NCBI RefSeq assembly: GCF_000182925.2
Contig: NC_026504.1
Location: forward strand, 3,720,001 to 3,784,000
Length of the DNA stretch: 64,000 bases
DNA from: Neurospora crassa OR74A
Lineage: Eukaryota > Ascomycota > Sordariomycetes > Sordariales > Sordariaceae
Direction: 5' to 3'
Shown here: one piece after another, positions 1-9,934 of the stretch
Layout: the number at the start of each line of letters is the position of its first letter
How positions within the stretch are numbered: the stretch's first letter is position 1
Translations under genes and position numbers: made by a program
The notes under the pieces: generated by a model
Seen by the model: the letters and a program-made list of their open reading frames with translations, nothing else
Database searches by the model: none
What the model was told of the DNA's origin: nothing

Positions 1-1156
1 TGCTGCGCCCTGAGGCATCGTCCGATAAGGTACAGGGGAATAATGATGCTGAGTGGGAAGCCCCTGAGCCTTCCCAGTTTATCCCCGTGAAACTTTGATA
101 AGATGAGAGAAGCTGATGGGAGGGTTCGGTACATTCGAGCTCGGAAATTCCCTCGGACATCTCAGGTATCTCGGGCAAGGTCTGGGACGGGGTGAGCACC
201 ATGGATGGAGCGGGTACCATGAGTGCCTGCGGGTCGACACCGGCTTCCAGTCCTGTCTCAGGATTTTTATGGATGTTGGACACCTCCACTGAGTCGATTT
301 CATATCTCATCACTGATTCCAGTTCGGTAGGTTGAGTTTGCATCATGATCGGCTGTTCAACCGGGGCAGCGCTCAGGAATTCGTAAGGCGGCGGCGCACT
401 GGAGTCATGGTCAACATCGAATCCGGAATCGTGACTCCGCTTGGATTTGTGACCTATTCCGTGGAAGAACTTCTTGGCCATGAACAACATTTTCCTCCTC
501 TTAGATGGATGGCTGAGACATCGCTTGCACTTAACGTCGTCAAAGCGCTCGACCCGGTTATGCTGAGGACACCAGTACTCTCCGGTCGAAAGATACCTGC
601 AGTTGACCAGGTGCTTTAGCATTGACTCGTGGTCGCTCAGCAGTAGCTGGCACTTGTGGAGTGGACATTTCGAACGTTCTTCGTCTTTTAGAGTTGGGCA
701 TAGGTTGCGGTTTACTGCAGCCCATATGATAAATCTGGCCTGGGCACAGTCCTGGCGGAGAGTTTCTTGGGTCCTGTAATGCACACTTAGCCTCAGACTT
801 ACCCGAGAATATGATATGGCGGGGCCAAGAGAGAAGAAAACATACACACACGACAGTTCCTCTCGATGCTGCTGATACGTGTGTTGATGCTCGGGTTGCT
901 GTGGCTGTGGTTGTGGTTGTTGTTGTTGTTGTTGTTGTTGTGGAGGTACCAAGCTCGGGTCCAAAATGGGATGAAAGGGAGAAGCATGGACCCCATAGGG
1001 CTGATATAAGCTTTGTGAATCCCCACCGATCTGATGTTGGCTTGGATGATATGACGATAGCGTTCTTGTTGTAGACGACGTGTATCCAGTGATGAAGGAG
1101 GTTAAGGAGAAGGAGTCGTCGTCAAGAAGAGACGGCGCCTGCTTCTTAGCGTCCAT
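1..1156 (-). CDS. Cys/His-rich polyQ protein, partial (3' end outside window)
   Basis: The reading frame opens at the ATG at 1156 and stays open to the window edge, so the C-terminus is missing. A 72-nt intron (845..774) with a GTATGT donor and an ACAG acceptor is likely; it is in frame and free of stops, so retention would also give a protein. The exons are then 1156..846 and 773..1. The N-terminus is Ser/Thr-rich and holds a polyglutamine run coded by CAA repeats. The middle has spaced Cys and His residues (CPLHKCQ, HLVNC, YWCPQH, KCKRC), which suggests a degenerate zinc-binding module, then a basic KRRK stretch. The rest is acidic and probably disordered. I do not recognise the family. A regulatory or DNA-binding role is a guess from composition. 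Confidence 0.7.
   Translation of the reverse strand, partial: MDAKKQAPSLLDDDSFSLTSFITGYTSSTTRTLSSYHPSQHQIGGDSQSLYQPYGVHASPFHPILDPSLVPPQQQQQQQQPQPQPQQPEHQHTYQQHREELSCVYVFFSLGPAISYSRVSLRLSVHYRTQETLRQDCAQARFIIWAAVNRNLCPTLKDEERSKCPLHKCQLLLSDHESMLKHLVNCRYLSTGEYWCPQHNRVERFDDVKCKRCLSHPSKRRKMLFMAKKFFHGIGHKSKRSHDSGFDVDHDSSAPPPYEFLSAAPVEQPIMMQTQPTELESVMRYEIDSVEVSNIHKNPETGLEAGVDPQALMVPAPSMVLTPSQTLPEIPEMSEGISELECTEPSHQLLSSYQSFTGINWEGSGASHSASLFPCTLSDDASGRS
914..943. repeat. TTG/CAA trinucleotide microsatellite (polyQ codons)
   Basis: About nine consecutive TTG units on the + strand are read as CAA on the - strand and encode the polyQ tract of the Cys/His-rich protein. Such tracts vary in length between strains. 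Confidence 0.85.
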
Positions 1157-1193
1157 CTTCTCAGGTGCGTGTACGGATGTCTTGCAGGACAAA

Positions 1194-1211
1194 GGTAGGT
1201 AGGTAGGTAGG
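1194..1211. repeat. GGTA microsatellite
   Basis: Four to five copies of GGTA/TAGG lie just upstream of the start codon of the leftmost gene. Confidence 0.8.
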
Positions 1212-4200
1212 CAAGTAAAGTAGGTACAACAGCAGCGGCAGCAGCAACGAGGATCCCTGATGGCGGTGCCAGGAACGATACTCTCTAGCAAAGTAAAAGA
1301 ACAGACGACACAGGCACGGTCATCTGAGAAATCATTCGCCACACATTGTTTGTTTTAATGCAGACTGGATCGCGAGCAGGGGCATTGGCCAGAGGGTGTG
1401 AGATTGTGAAAAGAAGAGCCGGATCAACGGGATTACGCGATGGCGCGCGGGTTGTGGTTGAGGTCCTAGAAAACTAGACTAGAGCTTCGGTATTCACGGC
1501 CTGTGGCGGACAGGGTAAGCAAGTGAGAGCCTAGGTAGCTAATGGCGAGCCAGCTCAGCAAACCAAGTGAGGTTGTCAGCCAGTGGTACGCCATTCTTCT
1601 TAGGACTTTGCGGTTGGCGAGCCGGGGTCACTCGTAGGACTTGGGGAGTTGAGTTGCTCTGGACTCTCTGCTGGGGCTGGACCGTCTGTAAGAGCAACTC
1701 TGACTGGCTCAACTGGTCACTAGCCACACATTTTGGTCGGCCTGGTCACCTTGAATCCGTCCCTGGCTGCAGATTGAGGGCGGTGACAGGGCCAGCAGAA
1801 GGACTGGAGACGGCGAAGGATTGGCTGCCTCTTTGAAGATGCTGTCTTGGGTTGTGATGGGAGGATGGATGTCCAACTGGCGTGGCTTGGCCGGCACTTG
1901 AGTGCAGATGGCATCTTGATTCTTGACAGGCACCACAGCTGACAAGACTGTTGCAAGTGATCTTGGCAGGCACGCACTCACTGTTCGTAACGTGGGACAA
2001 TGCCATGGTCTGTCCCTCGTGGGTAAGGCCAGTTAAGTCGCCATTCCCTATCTTCGCTGCCGCAGTCTCAGTTTAGTCGAAATCGGCGTCAAGACACAGT
2101 TCAGTTGGATGGGCAAAGTCCTTTGAAAATGCGGAGGTAGGAACCCGTGATCGTGAAGGGTGATCTATCTGCCTTGTCGGCTCGTTGCCTGCCGGAAGAC
2201 AAAGTAAGGCTGTTTGCAAGGCAGCATCGGCCCCTTCATCTTGTCGAGACCCTTTTGGTCCATGTTCAGCTGGGATTGATATGAAGTCCTGTCGTACAAG
2301 AACTGCGCTGCGCGCTGATAGGCATATCACCACCATCGGACTGGAGGACTAGGCACCTTCGTGGCGTGCCCAAGTCCTGCATCCCGGAATTTGCCGACGA
2401 TAAAGACGCGGTAAGGAACATGGATTTCATGCGTACCGGCAGTTGACGATTGATGATTGATGATGGAAAGGCGATTGATTATTGGGTGCTCGGCCTTTCT
2501 GCGAGTTGCTAAGTGAAATTGGCGTCATGGTGAAAACTATGGGTGTCGCGCGAGTTCCCTTCCACGAGACGACGGAAGAGAGCGGGTCACTTGCCCCACA
2601 GGGACAGACCTCCCGGGCCATGCGGGGCAGTCACGGCGCCCGCCGAGCATCCACAGCCCCTTGATTCCACATTTTTGCGTGAAGACCGGGCCGGACCCGA
2701 CAAACGGCGGAAGGAAGAGACTACTAGTCAAGCCGGAGACTGAAGGGTGCTCAGTGTAAGTAAGTACCTCTAGGCATGGAATGTGCTGAAAGGTCATTTA
2801 TCCATTCCTTCCATTTCAGATTCAAACGATCTCATGAACAAAGCAGGGACGGGAATTAGATTTGTAGAAATTCGTCAGTTACAATTTCCTCCAAAAGTAT
2901 CCGTCTTTGTATCAACTCGTTGTACCGTCACCTCAACTTTATCCGCCCCGCTTATCAGTTCATCGAGCATCGGCAGTACGATACCTCAAGGTCTACGTAC
3001 TTGATACAGCATCTGATATTTTCTCTTCCGTGAACGATGGGGGTAATACTGCAGTAGGACACACCTCTTTGACAACCTTTCTTATCTTGAATTCCCCACG
3101 GACGGAACTGCCGACGGCGAGGGACGAGAGCGGCGGCTTCACTCACTAGGATGAGCAGGTCAATATCAACAAAGACCATCCCTCCAGATGCAAGCATACT
3201 ATTTAGAAGTATACTCTTCATATATCGTACGCACTCGTATGAGCAAGTTTCGATATACAGCCTTGGGACGAATCCAAAACAAAGCTGACGCTGACGCCGG
3301 GGTTACTCCATCCTTGCGAGATGTTTTAACATGAGGCAAGCGATGCACGCTGTGTTTGAGATTGGGTGCACCAGAGGGACAGGCCGTGACAGGGGAGCCG
3401 TCTGCCTTGATAGTGGGGTTCAACAGCCCGGTGAGGGGTTGTTGTTATGGTTGGAGGGACACTTGCCTGCAGCCACTAACGTTGCCAAAATCAACGACAG
3501 GACGGTCTCAGATACCTACCTCGATGATACCTTGAGATCGCAGAGAATGCAACCCACCAACATCGCTCAAACTTGCTCAATGCTGTGTCCCAAAGTGTCG
3601 ACATCATCCCTATCGATACTACAAGCAGATATTCCTTTGGGATCCGAATTCTCGGAACACAGGATATGGCGGCTACCTCTAAGCCACACACACCTCACCC
3701 ACGCCATGGTTCTATGTACGCTATCAGCAAACCCCCCCATCACGGGCTGTATCGCTATCACGATCACGGGCACCCAGCACCCAACAACACCCGAACAACC
3801 CCTCTTTCGCAAAAATCCCTAGTGACAGAAACCACCATCTTTAGCACATCTACATGTCATCTTATTCTACTTAGCCAGGGGCAGTTTTGGCAATTTCTCT
3901 GGACCCTTCCGCTTCACTCTGCAATGAACTATCTGATCGAGCGTCGTAATCCTGATCGTCTGTCCATGTCTCGATGTGCCGTTCATCATGATCTGCTCCC
4001 CTTTTCCCTCGGGTTTCGAAACACACTCTCAGACCACTGAGAGCAGCCAACGAGACGAGCAACAAAAGGCGAAACATGCTACCATAGCATCAGCCAAACC
4101 TCGCTGCCCATCCATACCAATCCCAGTTTGGAACTGTCACACTGAACCCCCCACATTGTCTCACACCAACCAGTTCAAGTTTCTCACTCGGCTTCGTTTA

Positions 4201-4724
4201 TTCGATTTGCCGCCAGTTCGGCAAACTCGACGGCACACGACCCAGAACTTTTTGAGCATGCGCTTGGCAGGCTGACTGACTTGCAGGAGAGACGAAGAGA
4301 GGTTGTTTTACATCGAAACCATTGGCCGGTGTGTCTCCGTCTTATCGCGCCATCGAACATGGAAGCCATGCAGATGCAGTTTCGTGGGAGAGCAGAGAGA
4401 CGGCCAGACGGGTGACATCGATCGCTTCCGTCGTTTGTTGGTTCCCAACCACTGACCAAAACTCCGGAATCTTTGTCTGGACATGCAACGATAAACAAGC
4501 TCTGCACGTTCCAGACACTGCAGCCATCCTCAAGAAGGCCTGATAGCCTGTCAGTCGCAGGGAGCTCAAAGATTTCTGCGTACACCACCTCCTTGCCTTG
4601 TGGAGATCCCGTCACGGGTCACTTATACATGAGGTGATGGCCGTCAAGCGTCAACGGATCGGCCTATATATGTCATGTAGAACATGTCTAGCGCGTCGCT
4701 GCGGGCTATCGCGGGATTGATATA

Positions 4725-4759
4725 ACATACATACATACTACATACATACTACATACATA
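4725..4759. repeat. CATA/CATACTA microsatellite
   Basis: Repeated ACATACATACT units form a short tract in intergenic DNA. Confidence 0.8.
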
Positions 4760-6110
4760 AGACACTTGCTGTCGTCATCTAGTCTGCATCTGCTTCAGAC
4801 GTTTAAACGAAAAAAAAAAAAGACCAGCCCAGCCCTCGAGGAAATTCCATTCATGACCCCAAGACGGATGGACTCCATTCAAATTTCTCCTCAAAGGATC
4901 CACCCGCACAAAACCCACACCATCTCCAGAATGTCCAGGTGAGTTTTAAGGTTAAGGGATCCCTGAGACAAAGCCCGACACACATTTCACTGCCCGATAT
5001 CTGTCTTGCCTTCGGGTCTAAACTTTGTTCTTCGTCCTCTCCCATGTTTTGGCACATCTTGCTTGATTATACTTGTCGACCCAGGGACGGCGAAAGGCAT
5101 TGAATGTGGACACCCACATCAGAGGCCCTGACGGCTGCTAATACATACCCTGAATTGCCAACGCTATAGGAACACGGCCTCTAGCTCGGTTCACTGCCGG
5201 CCTCCGCTCAGATTGCCTCCGCAGTCGCATCCCAGCAGCATCGATACGCCTCGACAGCGCTCCAATAACATGGACGGCTCCAACCACATGTCATCCAGCA
5301 TCACGGAGCTCGATTTGAGCAAATGTCACCCGCGGATGGTTGACAGGATCAATGCCGTACCCGGACTCAAGACCAGTGCTGGTAAGCAACTGAACCATTT
5401 CTTCATTCTCTCTCTCTTTCCGCAGCATCACGAGCATCCGTCTTCCATCAGGCCGGAGTTCGAAATGCCCCTTTCGCTTGTGTCGGGTTTTGTTCTTCTT
5501 GGCGCCGAAAATTTTCTGCTTGGGCCTGGATTTCTTGGCTTGGATTCGGGGGTCCGGCCTGAGGTCCGTTCAACAGGGGACAATTCCGGGGGCGGCGGGG
5601 CCCGGTACCCCGGTCCGTTCATCGGCCAAGACACCACGAGAGTGCGACTCAGCCCGTCAACGAGACACGTGCTTCACTTCCCGATTTCAACACGTCGATA
5701 TCCAAAGCCAACAATCATGGACCTGTTGCGCATGAATCTTATTCTTAGATTCATTCCCACGTGGCCCAAAGCTTTACCTCCATAATCGTCCACTGTCGCT
5801 CCGCTGATTGCCTCCTTCGAAACCGTCATGTACCATCACTAGATCTCTCGACATCGCTTCACATTCTCCTCAGCTAGATATATACCAACTTTGTTATCAT
5901 CGATTCTAACATTGCCAATCACCAGCTTTCTTCACCTTCCTCCGCGCCAACCTCGTTCTCCCTCACTCCGGGCTCTCCTCCAACCCCTCCACTCCCTACC
6001 TAGAGCCCTACGTTCCTCCACCACTACCGCCGCTATCTCGCTCACCATCTTCCTCCTCATCCTCAGCTTCAACCGCCAAATCCTCCAAATCAAGATCCAA
6101 GTCAACCACC

Positions 6111-6950
6111 ATGACATCAACACCACCAACTGTCGCCGCCAGCGGTGCCGAAAACCTCGACGACATCCCCCCTCTCACCCTCGACATCCTCACCACCCGC
6201 CCCGCCAAGACCGACGCCCTGAAACTCATCGCCGACTCCATCGCCCAACAGCGTCAACAAGCCTCTTACCACCTCATCACCCACCCTGCCTGTCTTTCCG
6301 CGCTTTCCGTCGCCTTGGCATTGGTCTACCAATTCGGCATTGCCCGCGCCTCCCCCCAACACCAAGACTGGGGCACCACAGCCATGCTTCTCTCTGGAGT
6401 AGTCATGACCTACCTGATGACCATCAGGTACTTTACTTCAGGTTACATCAAGCTAGCTGAATCCCTATCTTGGGATTGGCTACTCAATCCGTCGGCAGCG
6501 GACGGCAACAGCCCAGCCACGGAAGAAGAAGACATCGTCCTCGGCACCTATTATGGCACCGAGCTCATTGGCGCCCTCGTCCTTCGTCTCGAACCACCCA
6601 CTTCCTCTCGCTCCTCCTCGCCCACCGCAAACAGACAGCGGAAATCCCACTCCCGCCACAACTCCTTCTCCGCAAAGACCAAGTCCTTCAAGGGCGGGAG
6701 GGGCGTGATCCGCGCGTGGACGACTAAGCTCAGATACAGAGGCAGGGGCGTGGGCAGGGATATGTTGGTTGAAGCGGTTAGGCTGACGCGGGAGAAATGC
6801 GGAAAGGAGGCAGAGGTCGGGTTCGCGGCCGAGCATGCAAATGCTAACTGTGGCGAGGTGTTACCTGAATGGTTCTGTGGTCGGTTTAGGAAGGGGGAGA
6901 GGAGGGCCGCGAGGTGTTTGGAGGGCGTTGTTGCTGAGTACAAGCGGTAA
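6111..6950 (+). CDS. Membrane-anchored GNAT-type N-acetyltransferase
   Basis: A single-exon frame of 279 codons starts in a good context (CCACCATGA). Two hydrophobic segments, about residues 60-77 and 88-106, should form a membrane hairpin near the N-terminus. A low-complexity Ser/Arg-rich insertion spans about 165-195. Residues 208-219 (RYRGRGVGRDML) match GNAT motif A, the acetyl-CoA pyrophosphate loop (R/Q-x-x-G-x-G/A), followed by a helix as in motif A. The arrangement resembles NAT8-like fungal proteins, where a hairpin tethers the catalytic domain to an internal membrane. The substrate cannot be read from the sequence. The gene is convergent with ribokinase, with about 600 bp between the stop codons. 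Confidence 0.75.
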   Translation: MTSTPPTVAASGAENLDDIPPLTLDILTTRPAKTDALKLIADSIAQQRQQASYHLITHPACLSALSVALALVYQFGIARASPQHQDWGTTAMLLSGVVMTYLMTIRYFTSGYIKLAESLSWDWLLNPSAADGNSPATEEEDIVLGTYYGTELIGALVLRLEPPTSSRSSSPTANRQRKSHSRHNSFSAKTKSFKGGRGVIRAWTTKLRYRGRGVGRDMLVEAVRLTREKCGKEAEVGFAAEHANANCGEVLPEWFCGRFRKGERRAARCLEGVVAEYKR

Positions 6951-7545
6951 TTGAATCCAGATTGGGAAGTTAGGCGATATCTTGCCTGCTTCGAGGGGGA
7001 TATCGTGAAGGTCGGTTATTGAGTTGCTCGTTGTCGTGGTCGGACGAACCATCATGGATATGGTACCGACCAGCAAGGGTAATCTGGGGGGGTTTGTCCA
7101 CTCGCTCTAATGGGTTGGAAGCAGTTTTTTCTTTCATTACGATAATACCTACCTACAGGCGTTCACCGGGGTGGTTGCTTGTTCTTTCTCGCATGTTTTC
7201 TGTTTTCGCTTTACGCCCAAAATCCTCCGGTCTTTCACAACTTTCTTCTTTCGAGATACCACTTAGATTTTGTACACGGACATGGATGAGCCAAGGTGCT
7301 CGCGGCAGCACAACTCGCTGGCGGCTGATGTCACAATTGGATAGGAGAAAAAGATACCCTCGTTCTAGATAATAATAAAACATAAGTCCCCTAGATTTCA
7401 CACCATGCGTTGTTGATGTTCATGCAATTCATTTGGTTCCTCACTTTGTCTACACATAACTCCATACCGATGCTTTCATGCCTCCCCATCCCCATCCCTC
7501 CGTGACCTTCCCATTTCCTTTCCCCTCCCCGCGCGCATCTCACAT
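6951..7545. other. Shared 3' region between convergent genes
   Basis: About 600 bp lies between the stop codons of the acetyltransferase (+) and ribokinase (-). AATAATAAAA at 7371-7380 could serve polyadenylation of the + transcript. No gene is visible here. Confidence 0.4.
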
Positions 7546-8595
7546 CTACAACAACTCATCCCTCCAAGGAATCGAATCCTGTGCCCCGGGCCTCTCCACC
7601 GTCTTCGCCGCCGCCTTATTCGCCTTCCTTACCGCGCCCTCGATATCGAACTGTTCCCCCTTTTTGGCAGCAATCACCACCTCCAGCGCATACATTCCGA
7701 CAAACGTATCACCCGCCGCCGTGGTATCCACCACCTTGGCCTTCTCCGCCTTGATCAATCCCTTTTTGCTTCCCCCCTCACCACCACCAGTCATGAAGAA
7801 AACTCCCCGCCCACCCAAAGTGACAATCACCGTTTTCACCCCCTTTTCCAAAAACACCTTGCCCACTTTCTCCAGCCCTTCCTCCGTGTCCAGCACCGAC
7901 TCCTCCAACCCGCTAAGAATGGCCGCCTCCGTCTCATTCACCACCAAGTGCGCCAGCCCGTCAAACGCCTCATCCGGCAAGGGGACCGCCGGCGCCGGGT
8001 TCAGCAGGACCTGCACCCCATTCTGCTTGGCCGTCCTGAGCGCCTGCAGCACCGTCGGCACGGGGATCTCGAGCTGCATGATGAGCAAATCCGGCTTTTC
8101 TTGGGCCGCACCACCAACACTGCTGCTACTGAGGTGTGCAACCTCGGAAACGTGCTCGGGCTGGAGGAAATGGTTCGCCTCGGGACTCAAGATGATGCGG
8201 TTCTGGCCCGTCGGCTCGTCCACCACAATCATGGCCATGCCCGTCTTGGCTCCGGGAGGAGAATCCAGAACGCGCACGCCCGAGACGTCGACGCCGTGTT
8301 TGGCAAGGTTTTCTTTGAGCAGGGACCCATAAGAGTCGGCGCCGACTGTGCCGAGCATGGTGATGTGAGCGGTTTCTTCAGCGAAAGAAGAGGAAGAAGA
8401 AGAAGAGGAAGTGTGGGAGCGGGATAACTTGGCGCATGCGACGGCTTGGTTGGCTCCCTTTCCGCCGGGGGAGACGGCGACGGAGTTGGCGGTCATGGTT
8501 TCTCCTGGAAGCGGGTGGTGGGAGACGTAGGCTACCAGGTCTATGTTTAGGGAGCCTAGGACTGTAATTCTGGGGGTGGAGGTAGAGGTAGTCAT
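7546..8595 (-). CDS. Ribokinase (PfkB family)
   Basis: Ribokinase phosphorylates D-ribose to ribose-5-phosphate with ATP, feeding the pentose phosphate pathway and nucleotide synthesis in the cytosol. The frame is one exon of 349 codons, close to the usual fungal length. Family marks are visible in order: GSLNIDLV at about 14-21 with the sugar-binding Asp, the GGKGAN signature at 44-49 (PfkB signature 1), NPAPA in the middle, NETE for metal/phosphate binding, a VTLGGRG nucleotide-site strand, and DTTAAGD at 290-296, which holds the catalytic base Asp296 and the anion hole (PfkB signature 2). A Ser-rich insertion at about 60-70 is a local peculiarity. All key residues are present, so the enzyme should be active. 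It corresponds to yeast RBK1. Confidence 0.95.
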   Translation of the reverse strand: MTTSTSTPRITVLGSLNIDLVAYVSHHPLPGETMTANSVAVSPGGKGANQAVACAKLSRSHTSSSSSSSSFAEETAHITMLGTVGADSYGSLLKENLAKHGVDVSGVRVLDSPPGAKTGMAMIVVDEPTGQNRIILSPEANHFLQPEHVSEVAHLSSSSVGGAAQEKPDLLIMQLEIPVPTVLQALRTAKQNGVQVLLNPAPAVPLPDEAFDGLAHLVVNETEAAILSGLEESVLDTEEGLEKVGKVFLEKGVKTVIVTLGGRGVFFMTGGGEGGSKKGLIKAEKAKVVDTTAAGDTFVGMYALEVVIAAKKGEQFDIEGAVRKANKAAAKTVERPGAQDSIPWRDELL

Positions 8596-9934
8596 TTTGT
8601 CGGCTGTGTACTTCTTTCTCCTGCCGTTTAGTCAAGCTGGAGTCGTGGTGATTCGTGATGGAGATGGTGGTGGTGGTTCGGTGATTTGATGGTGATGCCA
8701 AGCTTGGTGTTGAGGGGTCCTGTTTGCTATGCGGGGAAGCGTCGGCGGTGAGGTGACTTTCCCGGCGCAAAAAGTACAAATTTGAGAAATTGGGGGATGA
8801 AGGTCAACTTCACGGTAAAAGGTTCAAAGGTCAGTAGTGTAAAATGTTTCGAAGCTACTTTGCATGACTTCGGTAGAAGAAAGGAAAAGGAAGAATTCGC
8901 AAGAAGCTATTGGGCCGGGAAGCTAAAAAGGTGACGTCTGAATTGGGAAGGTGGTCTGGTGCTCACCGAACTTTAGGGGACGTTTAACCGGCGGTATCCG
9001 CCTAGGCCCAGGGCACTGCAAAGACGAACAGAAAGAAACTGTTGATAATCACTTGGCACCGAGCTTCATGTTACTCACGGAACTTAGATACCTCTTAAAG
9101 ATTTAAAACTATGCATCTCTGCAGAGACTACCCTCACATGCGCAACAAGCTGGACGTTCTCATAAACGAAGAGTATCTCCATTCGAAGGCATCGCTGCAG
9201 CAGTAAGACGTAGACCAAACCTCCATCAGACATCAGATAATTTATTTAACAATCATCCAGCCCAACAATGACAAACAATTGACTCTACCAATCGACCTTT
9301 GTCCATACAACCCTTATATACTTGGAAACCTGATCGTCACAGCCCCATCACCGTTCTTATAAAAAAGAAAAAAAAGAAACAACGATGCATACCTTCTATC
9401 CCAGTGCATTCGTGAATTCCCTATAAGCCATAGACAAATGCCTGACCCACAAACGCCTCATTATGATATGAAGAATCCATCCGTCCACAAAAGAGCAAAA
9501 CACACGCAAAATTCGTCATGAGAAAGCCTCCTCCGTCTTTTCCCCAATTTGGAACATTTCTGAACCCGGGTTTAACCAAAGCAACTGGGGTATCATCGCG
9601 AATACACCATTCCTTCATTTTGTGTATGTAGGGGGTGACATATGTAACTGACGAGTAGTGACCGCCTGGGACAGCCGAGAGATCGTGAGGTAGTGCGAAT
9701 TTATGCTTTATACTGTCGATCGGGTGGCATGTGATGGTTGATGTTGATCGGTATAAATCCTCTTGCAAGCACAGGCACCATAGCAGGGGCTGGTGCGGCT
9801 AAAGGCGCATGATTTGAATACGAAAACCCCGACATCGTCGCATCTGCCGTAGCCGCCGCCTTTGCTGACATATTCGCCATAACCTGGGGATCATTTTGGG
9901 CCAGGTAGTTGTCGTAGGTTGACTTCGGGGTACT
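8596..9934. other. Intergenic region, ribokinase promoter and H4-variant 3' side
   Basis: This 1.3-kb stretch lies between two genes on the - strand. A 115-codon frame at 9421-9768 (-) has no recognisable features and falls where the 3' UTR of the H4 variant should be. No RNA gene or repeat stands out. Confidence 0.4.

Larger units (their letters stand above)
1157..6110. other. Long divergent intergenic region
   Basis: Almost 5 kb separates two divergent genes. Many short frames are open on both strands, but none shows a domain, plausible exon structure or protein-like composition. The longest are 3331..3822 (+), 3573..4040 (+), 4184..4615 (-) and 5213..5785 (+). The region holds a GGTA microsatellite (1194-1211) and a CATA/CTA tract (4725-4759). 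It probably contains promoters, long 5' leaders and possibly a non-coding transcript. I see nothing firmer. Confidence 0.5.

Noticed and set aside
3331-4040. Overlapping 155-163-codon + strand frames
   Set aside because: Two overlapping frames in different phases, rich in Thr/His/Pro, without domain or splice logic.
5213-5785. 190-codon + strand frame upstream of the acetyltransferase
   Set aside because: The first part (MDGSNHMSSSITELDLSKC) looks protein-like and is followed by a GTAAGC donor. No downstream exon could be joined sensibly and the remainder looks like random translation.
7478-8332. 284-codon open frame on the + strand over ribokinase
   Set aside because: Antisense shadow: Ser/Pro/Thr low-complexity with no motif, while the - strand has all PfkB signatures.
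9421-9768. 115-codon - strand frame downstream of the H4 variant
   Set aside because: It falls in the expected 3' UTR, with ordinary composition for a chance frame and no family resemblance.
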